Assembly (NCBI GenBank): GCA_000333855.2
Contig: CM007320.1
Location: forward strand, 3,628,090 to 3,692,089
Length of the DNA: 64,000 nt
From: Endotrypanum monterogeii
Taxonomy: Eukaryota > Euglenozoa > Kinetoplastea > Trypanosomatida > Trypanosomatidae
Direction: 5' to 3'
In this document: in pieces, positions 19,393 through 31,488 of the stretch
Numbering within the stretch: the first letter of the stretch is position 1
Layout of the letters: each line of letters begins with the position of its first letter
The notes under the pieces: generated by a model
What the model was told of the DNA's origin: nothing
What the model saw: only the letters and a program-made list of their open reading frames with translations
The model's database searches: none
Made by a program: the position numbers and the translations under genes

Positions 19393-20663
19393 GTTGGATC
19401 CAGGCCGTGTGCCTCTCGTGTGTTTGTTTGATGATTGTCAGTGGTATGAGCAACAGCGGATAATTTGCAAAAAGGTGTGAACAAAATATTCACGAAAAAA
19501 ATCTTTTTTTCAACTTGCACGAAAAAAGAAAAATAAAAGATAAAGCGAATGCGAATAGTAGATAGCGCAAATTCGTGTTGTTGCAGGTGGTGGGGAAATA
19601 TAAGAAAGCAATCGTGAGTGCTTAGGCGTGTCGTCGTTACACCATTGATATTACAGAAATACCGAATTTTTTTTTCAGATTGGGGAAATCGCCGAGGAGA
19701 CTTGATGAGAACAGTGATGACGAGCATGAGTGAGGCGCCCCACTTGGGATCTCCTTCACGCACCCCCCCGCAGTCATCTGGAGCGCTGCGAAGTGTCTGC
19801 ACAGAGCGTCTGGAGGTGGGGGTTCCTTGGTACAGTGGCACTCTGAGGAGGACATCAGCAGCGCTCGAAGTGCTGGCCAAACGTGACTGCGCAAACGTGT
19901 GATACCTACGAAGATACTGCACACAGCATGTGGGACAGCAAGACCGCGCGGCGAAGAGGAGGCATCAAGGAGGGAAAGAGAGAGACGCTGCGTAGAGTGA
20001 GCTAAAAAAAAAAAAAAACGCTATCCCTGATTCACAGTAGCACTACTCAGCCACGGGGTGCCTTTTAGTTCGGAGAAAAGTTGCAAACATGCGTTACTAC
20101 GAGGGTGTGTACCTACTACAGAGAAAAATAAAAACGCCCCTACAAGAACAAAACCTCATACCTGTGCCAAAAGACAACGTGAAAAAAAAAAAACACCCTC
20201 GTCGCGGCGTGCAAGCGAGAGTGAAGGCATGGCAGTGGGTGTGCAGGAGACGTACAGAAACAGACACTTCCACTGTAATGACAACAGCGACGCGGACACG
20301 GCAAGGCTGAGACGCAACTTTTTCCTTGCCCTCACCTCACCGGCGCTCTACTCCTGTGGTAGACCCCTGCACTTTCTTCACATGCCTCGACGTCTGGCCC
20401 AGCAAGAAAGTCGAGGAGTGCGTACCTGTGAATCGATCAACGAATTAGAGGAGCGGTGTTAGTGATGACATCTGCCAGCCAGTGAAGAGACTATCAGTGT
20501 GTGAAAGCAAAATACGTGCAACCTTGCGGGCCTGCAGGGGCGTTTTTCCGTGATCTCCGTTATTCCAGACGCCTCTGCCGAACAAGTCGACACGAGCATT
20601 ACCAGAGGAGGAGAACGGGGGGATCACGCTAACAGAGAAAAAAAAGAGCAGGGTACACTGCGC
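19393..20663. other. intergenic spacer (5' flank of POP, 3' flank of OSCP)
   Basis: It contains A homopolymers at 20004-20018 and 20180-20191. Both strands have frames of 90-177 codons with no domain and mixed composition. They are not called as genes. Confidence 0.55.
19514..19545 (-). promoter_or_regulatory. candidate trans-splice signal for POP
   Basis: A T-rich minus-strand tract (plus 19522-19545 A/G-rich) is followed by AG at 19515-19514. The predicted 5' UTR is about 120 nt. Confidence 0.5.
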
Positions 20664-21440
20664 CTATACTCCGCTCTTGAGCTCCTCGGCATCGTAAAGA
20701 GAGAGACCGTCGAGGTACTTACGCAGCACCTCCGTCTCGATGTTGTCTTCCCAGGTTGTCTTGCACGGACGCGGGGGCGGAATGGTCGTGTAGTCGGCTT
20801 CGCCTGACGCCTGTGTTTCCTTCTGCCGACCAACAGCTTCATTGATGTACTTGCCCTGTACGTCCACTGCAAAGCCGTCCACGATGGAGCGGTCCACCAC
20901 CACCTTCGGCACCAGTGTGTAGCCAGCAAGCTCCTTGTTATCCTTGAGCACCTGTTCCGCTACCTTCCTCGCCTTGTCCACCAGGGCCCGGTCCTGCTCT
21001 TTGCCAGGAGCGACATAGATCTTCGCCGCAACTCGCTTCATCTTGGCGTTGACATAAGTTTCGTAGACATCCACCACATCCGGGAGCAGATCTAACATGC
21101 CGTTGCTCTGCATCCACTCCAGTGTGAAGACTGTGGGCGGGGAAAGGGATCGGAACTCCTTGACCTCACTCACCACGACAGTACGCTCCCAAAACACGGG
21201 GAGATTCGGGATGGCGGCGGCAATGGTTTTGAAGTCCTTTAGAATCCCATCAAAATTGCTCTTCGGCTCCGCTGCCTTGTAGAGAAACTTGGCAAAGGTT
21301 ACCGAGTCACTCGGAACAATGTTGGCTGGAAACTGCGCGCGCTCGAAGTCGCTAGCGTACAGCTTCTTGAGCTCCTCCGATGGGGTGTAGAAGCGCACCG
21401 CTGCAACGACCGGCGCGCAAACAGAAATACGGCGAAACAT
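20664..21440 (-). CDS. OSCP: Mitochondrial F1Fo-ATP synthase OSCP (delta-type) subunit
   Basis: A 258-aa protein with a typical mitochondrial presequence (MFRRISVCAPVVAAVRFY). The N-terminal helical domain begins YTPSEELKKLYASDF, where OSCP contacts the F1 alpha subunits. The C-terminal signature reads VVVDRSIVDGFAVDVQGKYI, matching the OSCP pattern of a conserved Asp and a Gly-Phe core before the last strand. OSCP links the F1 head to the peripheral stalk of ATP synthase in the inner mitochondrial membrane. The Pro-rich and acidic C-terminal tail (about 220-258) is longer than in yeast or mammals, fitting the divergent kinetoplastid enzyme. In T. brucei I recall OSCP next to POP, as here. 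A trans-splice acceptor sits 14 nt upstream of the ATG. Confidence 0.88.
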   Translation of the reverse strand: MFRRISVCAPVVAAVRFYTPSEELKKLYASDFERAQFPANIVPSDSVTFAKFLYKAAEPKSNFDGILKDFKTIAAAIPNLPVFWERTVVVSEVKEFRSLSPPTVFTLEWMQSNGMLDLLPDVVDVYETYVNAKMKRVAAKIYVAPGKEQDRALVDKARKVAEQVLKDNKELAGYTLVPKVVVDRSIVDGFAVDVQGKYINEAVGRQKETQASGEADYTTIPPPRPCKTTWEDNIETEVLRKYLDGLSLYDAEELKSGV

Positions 21441-21454
21441 TTTTGTTTAAGTCC

Positions 21455-21473
21455 CTTAGGGAGAGGAAGACAG
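21455..21473 (-). promoter_or_regulatory. candidate trans-splice signal for OSCP
   Basis: A short C/T-rich minus-strand tract (plus 21458-21473) ends in AAG at 21457-21455, giving a very short 5' UTR of about 14 nt. Confidence 0.5.
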
Positions 21474-22111
21474 CTGTGTGCTGGGAAGATAATCACGATA
21501 TACGCGAGGAACTACTTCTGCTACTCCACAACTACGTCAAGACCTACGAAGCGTTTCCCGGTAAAACACTTTTTGTTTGTAAGAAGTCAGAGTGAAGGGG
21601 GTAGAAGGGGCGACGCAGTGAAGTTGATACGAGAATAGAAGCGAAATGACGATCAGAGCGAAAGCCTTGACTACGGTGACGTGCTGAAGGCAAGAGGATA
21701 CCTTCCAGGTGGAGTCCACCTCATGTGAGCCTCGCGCTTCCTTGGGAGAAAAAGGGTCAAGGAGCGTCCCCTAAAGCCTCAGTACGCCAATTCAAAGTGA
21801 GGTAATAGGCACTGACTTTTTTTCATTTTCTTCCTCCGCCTCCTTCACCCCTTCCCTCCTCTGTGGATGTGGGGGGGGGGGGCAGAGGTTAGATCAAAGA
21901 GAACCACAAACCCCAGAAGTCAGCACTTCATTCATTTTCTCCCCTTTCGTGCTCATTTATGGTGCTATCACATCAAAATCACCGGTACCTCTGCCAGCCC
22001 ACCAAACCACTCCGCAAAAGGAGAGGGGCTGAAAGGGTGCCAAGTAGCGCTACAGTCATCAAGCAGAAAAATGAATACACTAGAACACGTTACAGGTCTT
22101 TTTTGTGAGAA

Positions 22112-22390
22112 GTGTTTGCTGTGACACACAACACATCAGCCCCACCCTGGGCTCTCTGACCGGTCTCTCCCTCCTCTTGGGAGCCGGAACATGGGCCTGT
22201 CGCACTGCGCCAGGCAGTGAAACACTCCGGCACCATGACCGCCGACACCCGGTAGCGATGAATTGTCCCCGACATCCTCTTTACGTCGTAGGCGACTGTC
22301 GGTTGTGCATTGGGGTTGGCAAGGTGGGGAGGAGGTCAGAGGCGACATGGGGTTCGACGACACATCGAGCCCTTCACCCTTAGCACCCCC
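22112..22390 (-). mobile_element. SIDER-like dispersed repeat, copy B
   Basis: The second copy of the 16361-16639 element, in the same orientation. It begins about 510 bp downstream of the beta-adaptin stop codon (22900), so it probably lies in that mRNA's 3' UTR. On the minus strand it ends near a short A run (plus 22100-22105 is T-rich), possibly the remains of a retroposon tail. Confidence 0.75.
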
Positions 22391-22500
22391 ACCCCCCCAC
22401 GCTGCAAAGACCCAGGTCATCAAGAGGATCACCCCCAGGAGATGAAAAAAAAAAAAGATCTGATAGGACTCGGACAAACATTCCCTTTTCCCAATAGCCA

Positions 22501-22539
<39 letters not shown>
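22501..22539. repeat. (CA)n-(TA)n compound microsatellite
   Basis: A CA run (22501-22529) passes directly into a TA run (22530-22539). It is close to the outer end of SIDER-like copy B. Confidence 0.95.
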
Positions 22540-22899
22540 CACACTCGCGCGCCCGGAAAAAAAAAATCGATACTGGAGATAGCACTCAAAGCCACGACTA
22601 AGAGAACTGAGATGTGTCGCTAAAATGAGTGGAGAGGAGGTACAGCAGAAAAGGGAAGAAGGAAAGGCGGTGCAGAAGGCCAGACAGACACGATACACTA
22701 TATAACGCTTGATGTGGGCAAAGGAAATGAGAAGAGAGAAGGGCTGAGCATTGAATCCTGCCGGATATAGAAACGAGAAGACGACCGAAACCCCCATGAC
22801 GAGCTACCCCTCCGTCTCCTCCTCCTCTTCTATTTCTCCGCTGCGCAATCCTTCTCGTTTTTTTTATTTTTTTGTTTGTTTAGGAACGTCCTTTTTTGG

Positions 22900-25137
22900 T
22901 CACGAAAAGAGATCCTTCAACTCTGCAGTTCTTTCGGTGGAGTGCGATGGGGTGAAACCCGGAACTGTTGCGTCGTAGGTTCTGCTCTCTACGCCGCCCC
23001 CAAACAAGTCATCGATGACTCCTTTCTCAACAGGCAACGATGAGGGCTCCTGCGATCGAACAGAAGCTTGGAAATGCGGTGAACACGCGGCTGCAGCGGA
23101 GGGTATAGAGCTGAAGAGATCACCAAGCGGGTCTACGTGTTGAGCTTTGTCGATGCCGCCTGGCACCTGATGCTGTGCTCCGTTTTGATTATCCGTTCCA
23201 AACACATCGTTCCCTGCCTCTCCACTGGCATTGGTCTGTATGCCGTCCAGGGTGCCTGTCGGTGTCGCCTGCAACAGTGCGGCCTCGCCATCGTCTTCGG
23301 TGTCATCCTCGTCAACCTCAACGCCCGCAAGCCCATAGGGAGGGAGAAACGACTGGTAGGGACGGGCGAAGACGATGGCAGCGGTGTTGAGAGATTTCTT
23401 CAGGTCCGCCATAGTCATGGAATCGCTAAAGGTGCGGTCAACGTCAACAGGCACGATCTGACCATGAACCACCTTCTTCATCTGATCCACAGTGATTCCT
23501 TTGGAAAGGAGGCGCCAGTAAGCCAAGGCCCGGTCACGAACATCAGCATCGGTGCAGTGTGTCGTCGCAATCTCCAGGACGCGATGCAGCTGCGACTCCA
23601 TCGTCTGGGGGTCTCTCAAAAACATCTTTACCGAAGCGCTCAAAATTGATAGCTGAACGCGCTGTGCGTGCTCCATGATGGTGTCGATGAAGCGCTGAAT
23701 TATGTCCTTCCCATTGCTAACGAAATCGCAGTACTCACCGAGCATCCACAGCAGCGATACAGTCGCCTCCTCTTCTGTGACCTCGTCAGCGCCGTATTCG
23801 GCCACCAACACATCCAACATAAATAATTCTGGGTATTTGCGTACAATATCCTTAGCGGCTGTCACCACGTTGGGCAGAAGTTCTGGTCGCTTATCTACCA
23901 GCTGCATGAGAAGATTGGCGCAGTCGGACGCTATGGAGTCTATTTTTATCCCCAGCGAAGCGATGGCGCGGACCACCTCTACCACAAAGACCATGTCGAC
24001 ACCAGAGGCGTACTCGGCGAACTCCTTGATGATATCTGGCGCCGTGGACGGCGTGACGAGCTTCAGCAAAAGACGGAGCTTCTCCAGCTTCACAAACGGT
24101 GGGTCGCTGTAGCGCACGTAAAAAGCGTCGAGATTCGTGCGCAGTAGATTCGGGAAAATGACCAGCAGCGCGTGAATATTCTTGCAGACAATGTACTGAG
24201 TTTCGGCATCACGCTTAGCCAGTGTCAAGAGGGCGGTGTTGACGCGTAAAGTACAGCGGTCAATCAGCTCCTGCGAACATCGACTTACAAGATTGGCGAC
24301 CACCTTGATTGCTCCCATAACGACTGCCGGGTTCTGGTGGCTCATGCGCGGTAGAACGCGCACGAGAAGGGTCTCAGCGCTCTCTCGATCTCCGGGACGG
24401 TGAGCAGAGAGTAGTTCTAGGATGAACTGCTGTCCCCATTCATTACACTCTGCAAGTGCAAAAAGGAGTCGACTTACCCACTCGCTGCTATACTCCATTT
24501 TTTCGCTGCCGTAGTCGTTCACCTCGCACATGATGGCTGCGGCATTGGATGCAACCATCGGATTGTTGTCATTCAACAGCTCGACCAGATCCTTCTGTAA
24601 GTCCTGCTGATAAAAAAGTTGCATGTCAGCGTGAAAGAGCTTCCCCAGGCCCATGGCGGCGGTCTTGCGAACATAGGGATCTGGATCTGCCACGGCACGG
24701 TGCAGAGGCTCCAGAGTATACTCGAGCACCGAAGCAACCCGGATGCACATCATCGTCCGTAGTGAAAGCGCTCGCACAACAGCGGAGGTGTTCGTGGTAT
24801 CTTGCAGAAACGTGTTCACAGCCAACAGGGCTTTCTCTGGTTGCAGTCGCGCCGTGCTAAGAACATACAAGTAGACCAGCTTCTTCAACTCGAGATCGGT
24901 TGATGGACCAAGCTTCACGACGTCGACAAAAAGATAACTCACGTCACGCCCCATCGTCATGTTGGCAATAATGCGTTTCACAGCAGCTTTTTTGCGGTAG
25001 TTATCCGTGCCGTTGAGGTCATTGCGTAATCCCACGATTTCACCGCGGTGGGTCTGCGCGAAGTACTTCGATCCCGTCTTCGTTCCTTCCAGCTTACGCT
25101 GGATCCTTTCTCGCGCTTTGCGGAGGAAATTCTCCAT
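22900..25137 (-). CDS. Clathrin adaptor complex beta subunit (beta-adaptin, AP-1/AP-2 type)
   Basis: A 745-aa protein starting at ATG 25137; the frame extends further upstream but only with non-ATG codons and past the likely splice acceptor. After a short amphipathic N-terminus, HEAT-like repeats fill about 25-560. Beta-adaptin signatures include GLRNDLNGTDNYRKKAAVKR, KKLVYLYVLSTARLQPEKAL, DPDPYVRKTAA and VSLLWMLGEY. The last 150 residues are an acidic, flexible hinge with several DLF-type motifs (DPLGDLFSS, IDDLFGG, and the terminus LKDLFS) suited to clathrin or accessory-protein binding. There is no folded C-terminal appendage, as in several trypanosomatid beta-adaptins. The protein should work in clathrin-dependent sorting at the Golgi, endosomes or flagellar pocket; AP-1 is more likely because trypanosomes proper lack AP-2, but Leishmania-group species may differ. 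Confidence 0.92.
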   Translation of the reverse strand: MENFLRKARERIQRKLEGTKTGSKYFAQTHRGEIVGLRNDLNGTDNYRKKAAVKRIIANMTMGRDVSYLFVDVVKLGPSTDLELKKLVYLYVLSTARLQPEKALLAVNTFLQDTTNTSAVVRALSLRTMMCIRVASVLEYTLEPLHRAVADPDPYVRKTAAMGLGKLFHADMQLFYQQDLQKDLVELLNDNNPMVASNAAAIMCEVNDYGSEKMEYSSEWVSRLLFALAECNEWGQQFILELLSAHRPGDRESAETLLVRVLPRMSHQNPAVVMGAIKVVANLVSRCSQELIDRCTLRVNTALLTLAKRDAETQYIVCKNIHALLVIFPNLLRTNLDAFYVRYSDPPFVKLEKLRLLLKLVTPSTAPDIIKEFAEYASGVDMVFVVEVVRAIASLGIKIDSIASDCANLLMQLVDKRPELLPNVVTAAKDIVRKYPELFMLDVLVAEYGADEVTEEEATVSLLWMLGEYCDFVSNGKDIIQRFIDTIMEHAQRVQLSILSASVKMFLRDPQTMESQLHRVLEIATTHCTDADVRDRALAYWRLLSKGITVDQMKKVVHGQIVPVDVDRTFSDSMTMADLKKSLNTAAIVFARPYQSFLPPYGLAGVEVDEDDTEDDGEAALLQATPTGTLDGIQTNASGEAGNDVFGTDNQNGAQHQVPGGIDKAQHVDPLGDLFSSIPSAAAACSPHFQASVRSQEPSSLPVEKGVIDDLFGGGVESRTYDATVPGFTPSHSTERTAELKDLFS

Positions 25138-25222
25138 CGCATTCGTATCGGTCTCTGAGCCGTGATCAACGCAGGCACAGCGCTTTCGAGAGATTGGCAG
25201 AAATAGTCTATTCCCGGAGCAA

Positions 25223-25254
25223 CTGGAGCAGAACAACAAAAAAAAGAGAAGTGG
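25223..25254 (-). promoter_or_regulatory. candidate trans-splice signal for beta-adaptin
   Basis: A T-rich minus-strand tract (plus 25235-25254) is followed by CAG at 25225-25223. The mRNA would start at about 25222, which excludes the longer upstream frame and supports ATG 25137. Confidence 0.6.
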
Positions 25255-25590
25255 AAACTTCTCTCAAGTGCACCGTTGCACCACAGAACGATAGCCACTG
25301 GATGCGATGATATCACCTTCAACGGAAACCCCTTCCTCCTCCTCCTCCTCTCTGAATCAAACGACCTGTGAAAACAAAAATACGGCCGAAATCGCAGCAA
25401 GATGCAAGCGAAAAAAAAGGCAAAATAGGGGGCAGAATGGGGGAAAGGAGGAAGGGCAGGTGCGCGTGAGTGCTAGTTGGGTGTTTTTTTTTTTAGCAGG
25501 GGTCTGCGAGCGACCAAAAATTGACGCTGTAAAGTCGCGTAGTATTTTTTTAATTATATGATTTATTATATACACATGCAGGTGATATGA

Positions 25591-25613
25591 TATATATATA
25601 TATATATATATAT
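25591..25613. repeat. (TA)n microsatellite
   Basis: A pure TA run of about 23 bp, first of the series in the gene-poor region. Confidence 0.95.
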
Positions 25614-26994
25614 CATCCACATCCAAAGTGTCGGATGGGCCGCGGAAAAGGTGACAATATCATAAGAAAGAGGCAACAGGGAAATACAAAGTGCAGAAGA
25701 AGATATCAGAAGGATTTGATACAATATCAAAGACATCAGGTAAAAAAAAAAACGAACCAAGAGAAAGCGAGGTGATGTAGCGCATAAATTAAGCTTTTCT
25801 ACAGAGTCTCAGCCTCCCCTGCAACCTTGGCGGAATCTTGTTCGGGTAATGCTCGTTGCGGTGTGTGCATGCGCGTGTGTGTGTGCGTTGTGAAGCTCCA
25901 ACACAAACGAATATATACGCGAAACGAAGAGGAGAGTCGGTGGCGAAATGGTGATCATGAAGATAGGTGCCAGCAAGCAGTCTATAGCCATTGTGTTTAT
26001 CGCGTTTTTTTTTGTGGAACTCTTCAGCTTTTTTTTCATCTTGAAAAAACACACACACACACACACACAAACGCCTGCCAAACATCACAAGCACTAGAAG
26101 GTATTTTAGCATGAAGAGGGAACGTCACCAGTAACAAGGTTTGACGGCCAACAGAAATGGGAAAAGACTAAAAACGGAGAAAAAATATATATATGAGTTT
26201 TTGCACGTGTAACCTCGCATACTGACACAGAAACAGACCAATACAGACGCTTCTCTGACAGACACCAGCTCGACAGGCTATGTTTGTCTGCGCGCACATC
26301 TCTGAGTTGAGTATTCGTCTTTGCAGTGGTAATGCGAAGAAAAAAAAAGTTGCAGAGTGAAAGAAGGGAGAGGCAGTGCACAGGCTAGGAGAAGGAGAGA
26401 TGGACAGTCGTCAATAAAAAAAAAAAGACAACACGCGAGTACAAGTTGCTTCACAGGTGAATGCATGAGTGCGTATAGCTAACGGGGTAGCCAGGACTCA
26501 AAGGGCCACCGAAAAAAAAAAAACAGAAACAAGAGATGAAGGCAACGATGAGACACCAAGACGTCTGCGGCAGAAAACTGACGCGTTACGGCCACGGAGG
26601 CACTCTGCGACCGGGCGTATTAGTGGAGTGCCGTTCCACGACTCAGGCAAAAACTCATTCCTCCATCGAAATGAGGGCAGACGCAAGGGGATTTAACCGC
26701 GAAAGCAGAAGGCGACGGATCACATGGCGGAGACGAGGAGAAACGAATTTTCGCACCCCTCCCCTTTATTTGTATATATATATGATCTATACCCTGCGCT
26801 ATCGACCGCGTGTTACAGTCACAATGAACGTACACGCGAACAGATAGACACGTGAAGAAACTCTTGACTTCTTTCTCAATGGCGTCGCTGTGGATACGCC
26901 AGCGGTGATGTCCTCGCATGTGAATATTGCACTGAGGATTTAGTATAAGGCGATCAAACACTAACGAGCACAGACGCGCAGCCACACACACACA

Positions 26995-26997
<3 letters not shown>

Positions 26998-27027
<30 letters not shown>
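26998..27027. repeat. (TA)n microsatellite
   Basis: A pure TA run of about 30 bp preceded by a CA-rich stretch. Confidence 0.95.
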
Positions 27028-27030
<3 letters not shown>

Positions 27031-27774
27031 TGCACAGAGGTGCACTGGTAGAGGCACGCACCATTTCAGCGTGTATACAAGTTCAGAGAGGAGAGCGGCG
27101 CCGGAAAAATGGAGCACTCGTTTCTTGGGGAGGGGGAGAGCGCCAAGCACACAAGCGAAGCAGGAATAATTGTACATTGAAAAAGCGAGCAAATTTCCTG
27201 CATGGACGGTGAACATCATAAGCAACAACAACAAAAAAGGGGGGAACAAGTGGTGGAGTACGGAGAGGACCGCTGCCGAAAACCGCTCCCCCACCCCCAC
27301 CTGTTATTTTTTTCTGGCTTAACAATTACCCCCCCCCTTCTTCTGGTCACCCGTGCAGGGGTAGAACACGCTCAAGCATGGAGGTGGAGGGAGCAGCACA
27401 GGAAAAAAAAAGGAGGAGGATCAAGAGAGAAGACGAGTAGCAGCTGAATTGATTAGAGCCCAGCACACCCACATAAACGAGGGGGGGGGAAGGTGGGTAG
27501 GTAGGTGGCCCAGTGATGGAAGAACTTTCTCCCGCCCGTGAGACCTTTGCTTTCCTCGAATCTATACGCTCCCCAGCTGTCGTCGCATCGCTCGCCTCAC
27601 CGCACTCCCCCCCCCCCTTTTTGTTCCTTTCCCCTTCGCCTTTGACATGCTATTCGTGGAGATGGGACGCAAAGCCCCGCAACAGAACTGAAGAAGCAAC
27701 AATAAACACGAAAAAAAAGAGATGAAAACGCTACTGAAAAAAAAAATAATAGATATAGATATACATATACATAT

Positions 27775-27780
<6 letters not shown>

Positions 27781-27805
<25 letters not shown>
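27781..27805. repeat. (TA)n microsatellite
   Basis: A pure TA run of about 25 bp preceded by an interrupted CATATA stretch. Confidence 0.95.
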
Positions 27806-28890
27806 AAGCGCACACAAGAAACAAAACAAACTAATACGCTACAAGGAGGAGCGACAAACTTCTGCAAGTGAGAGAATATCTGAGATGAGGTGAGCACGCT
27901 AGAGGACTGTAGAGAGGCGACGACGACGACACCGACAACAACCAAAAACAAAAAAAAAATCAAGTATTTTCTTCACAATGTCAGCTGAGTATTCCCCTTT
28001 TCTTCTTCAGCGTGGTGGCAGCGCTGTCATCTGCACAAATCGACGCTTCAATGCGTGTCTGAGGCAGTGTGACTAACGGGGACTCTCCGGAGATGTGTGA
28101 GGCACAAGGTCGTGAAGGCGCAGTAAAGCCTCGAGTGGTCGGTGTGAAGAGGAACACACACACACGAGAACTCGCTATGTCGGGGCAGTGAGAGAACGAC
28201 TTGACTACGCTACACGCCGAGAATGAATAGACGAAGTTTGCAGAAAGCAGTCAGACATCACAGAATCAGAAAAAAAAAAGCGTGACTCCAAATCACCATG
28301 AGAACGCCCGTAGCACGCGCCTGAGTAAAGACGCTATCAATTAAGATCAAAAGAATGAACAACAGAACCAGAGGGAAGCACAGGGGAGGTAATCAAATAA
28401 GTTGCACGCAGGCAGGGAAACACATGTACAGCTCACAAACAACGCTGGGTAGCGCAAATGTTACTTGAATTCTCTTGGGAGACAAGAGCAACAGGAGGGG
28501 GGGGAAGTATCCGGGCAGACACACGCACGCACCTCACACGCCTCCTGGAAGGCTTAACAAAGCTGCCTGCACAGAAGCAAATCCCCAGAATACATACAAG
28601 AGAAAGCAAAATTGTACTAGGAGAGTTGATGGAGACGTTGGCAGCGAGATCATTGCGAAACAGTTGGGAAAGCGAAGCCAATCTTTGCATAACAAACAAA
28701 ACAAAACAAAAAGCCGAGAAATGTTGCCGGAGCGGGGGAGGGAAAAGGGAAGGAGGAGGGGGGGCAAAGAAGAAGTTCGGCAATCGGTGAAGCGGAGATA
28801 TACACGTGCGGGTCGGCGGGAAAACAAAGACGAAGACCAACAAAAATGCGGCTTCTACACAAGGAGACGCGCACATGCACAAGAACAGAA

Positions 28891-28893
<3 letters not shown>

Positions 28894-28928
<35 letters not shown>
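28894..28928. repeat. (TA)n microsatellite
   Basis: A pure TA run of about 35 bp, among the longest in the window. Confidence 0.95.
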
Positions 28929-28931
<3 letters not shown>

Positions 28932-29291
28932 AGAGAGTCATTGTACATCTTAGAAAAACACACAGGTTGAATGTTGTGGTTGTACTAATACGCGACATGT
29001 GCGGCGCTTGGATCAGCAGCCTCTCACGAACGACAAAAACGGAAAGAAAAAAAAGCAAGAAAAGAAAACTATTTCCACAGAGCCAAAGCAGAAAGCCGCA
29101 GAGAAGACATGGAACAACGAACGAACAGCTCTGAATCAGAGCAACATGTCTGTTATCTTACCGATTTCACGACTCCCTCAGGCAACATTCGGAGTTGACG
29201 GCATATCGTGCATCGACTTCGATAAACAGACGGTGAGGGGGAATTGGAGAAAGAGAATGGCAGTGCCAATCAACATGAAGCAAGAGGAGAT

Positions 29292-29317
29292 TATATATAT
29301 ATATATATATATATATA
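29292..29317. repeat. (TA)n microsatellite
   Basis: A pure TA run of about 26 bp. Confidence 0.95.
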
Positions 29318-31444
29318 CAGATAAGTTATAAGAGAGGTGAGGGAGTGGGTGACGAGGAGGATATTTTCCAGGTTGGTACCTCATAATTATCACCGGAGTT
29401 GCGCACCCTTGAAAGGTGTGCCGCCCCTCGTCCCGCTTTCCATATAAGTCTTCTCGCACACGAAAAGACGCTTCATAAGGAGGGAAAAAAACGGAGAACG
29501 TCCATGAGTAGCGAGGGCCATGAAAAGTGATAAGACAGGACATATCTTCAGGTTTAAGCTTGATGGCCAAATCTAAACAAGTGAATACACTCACCGGTTT
29601 TTTTTTGTTGCCGAAGCGTGCGATGCAAAGAAAACGGGGGACAAAGAGTAGAACCAAGGTGTGAAACGTGTAAAGTCCTTTTTTTTGTTTGTTTTGGCCT
29701 GGTAAACGGTTGCTGCCACTGGCTAAGGAAGGCACGTTTTGCCGAGCATCCGTGGACTAAGCCTGAGACAAAGAAGGGGAAAACACGCGGGGGTGGGATT
29801 GAGAACAGGCGTGAGTGGGAAGCGATTCAGCCTTGCCAGGGGAGCAAAGATGCGCACCAAAAACAGAAGCGAAATTTAGAGAGCGACTTGAGAAAAACAA
29901 CAACAACAACAAAAAAAAAAGCACGGAAAGATAAAGAGGTGGCTATTGTTGCACGTCGATTCAGGCAGCGCAGCGATAGTCGAATCAGAATACAAGAGAC
30001 AAATGATCAAAGGCGACGTACGGGAAAGCAAAAAACACCATCGGCACTTGACGCACATCTGAGACACACACAAAGCAGAAACAGAAAGCCAGTGGCTGAA
30101 ACAGAATGTTTATTCTGCTCCGAGGGTGAGCCCTCGTAACCTCTTAGTGTGCGCTGTCTCTGGAAAACGCGTGTAATTTCCCGTGCTCCCAGCTTACACA
30201 CACACACACACACACACACACTCTTGAGACTTTTGTCGTGAGTCTCACTCGCCTACAACTTCCCCTTCTCCAGTCATCACCTATCCAAACTCGCTTGCTT
30301 CACCCCACCCATCCCCATCAACGTACACTGAAATATCGAAGAGAAAAACAGATCCTACCGAAAAGGGAGGAGGTGTCCACAAATACACATCATTTGAGGG
30401 CCACCGTACACCCCGAGCTCCATCCTCGACGGCTCGTTGAATGAGCGAAAACAGACGCCCAAAATTGCACTCGTATACCGGTGAGCACTCGTGCAACTAC
30501 GCCAAGAAAAAAGGGTGGAACACGCGGCGGATACGTGCCGAGTGTGAAAGCAGCGACGGGGCACAAGTGCATCCACAAGTCTTTCTATCCACCCCTCTCA
30601 AGCACCTAATCACACCTATATTTCTTCTCGTTATACACGCATCAGCACTTCCTTGGTGAGAAGCGTATTTCCCTGTGGGTCTTCGCTGTGTTCGCGACGG
30701 GGCAAAAAAAGACAGCTAATGGCGACGAAGATCGACCAGACTTGTGCGCTGTGCCCACTCGAGGAGTGGGGATAGTCATAAATCGTGCAAAAACCAGACG
30801 CGCGACCCTGAGTGAAGGGAAACTTCGTGGTGATTGCAGAGGGGAGGAAGCCAGAGGTAGGCAGGGATGTGGAACAGGTGAAACGGTAGAGTAGGGAAAC
30901 ACAGCGCCTTCGTCAGGTTGTAAAAAAAAAAATATACTGTAGTGTGCGAGCACCCTCACGCAGCAGCGGTTGAAGAGCAGGCGTAGAATAAATAAAACTC
31001 AATTGGGTGCCTCTTCACAGAAACTAGTAAAGAAATTGGATCGGCACACAAATGGGCATCAAAGACTGTGGTGCTCTCGTTGTCCTTTTCGCGCAGACAA
31101 GTGTGGAGGTTGTGTGACAGAGTTCACGAGGGGAGGCCCCACCGTGAACCAGCATACAATCGAGGAAAGCTGTGCCTTTGACCCAGACTGCCATCAACTA
31201 GAATGCGCACTAACATGGTTACATGTCACTCTCTTTTCGATTTTCTTCAGAAAAGAGGACCACAACAGCCATGCAAACAGGGGGAGATGAAGAGGAGGGA
31301 GGGAGGGAGGGGGGGGGGGGGTAAAGACAGATGGTGAAGTTATAAAACACAAATACAAAAAGATAAGTCACACTCTATCAAGCACAATTTCGAACACAGA
31401 ACGGGAGGAGAAAAAACGAGTATCCTTTGTACACATATATATAT

Positions 31445-31452
<8 letters not shown>

Positions 31453-31484
<32 letters not shown>

Positions 31485-31488
31485 TTTA
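31453..31488. repeat. (TA)n followed by T homopolymer
   Basis: A TA run (31453-31475) passes into about twelve T. CA and TA stretches precede it from 31433. Confidence 0.9.

Larger units (their letters stand above)
21441..22899. other. intergenic spacer with SIDER-like repeat (3' flank of beta-adaptin)
   Basis: It holds the 279-bp repeat at 22112-22390, a CA/TA microsatellite at 22501-22539 and several homopolymers. A minus-strand frame of 149 codons (22136-22585) is made of the repeat plus microsatellite and is not a gene. Confidence 0.65.

Noticed and set aside
22136..22585. 149-codon minus-strand frame
   Set aside because: Made of the dispersed repeat plus CA/TA microsatellite; the same frame appears in the other repeat copy.
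26620..27300. 226-codon minus-strand frame in the gene-poor region
   Set aside because: Contains Tyr-Ile runs from a TA array and no domain; composition is non-coding.
28475..29134. 219-codon plus-strand frame
   Set aside because: Lys/Arg/Glu-rich translation of purine-rich DNA with a TA-array-derived segment; no domain.
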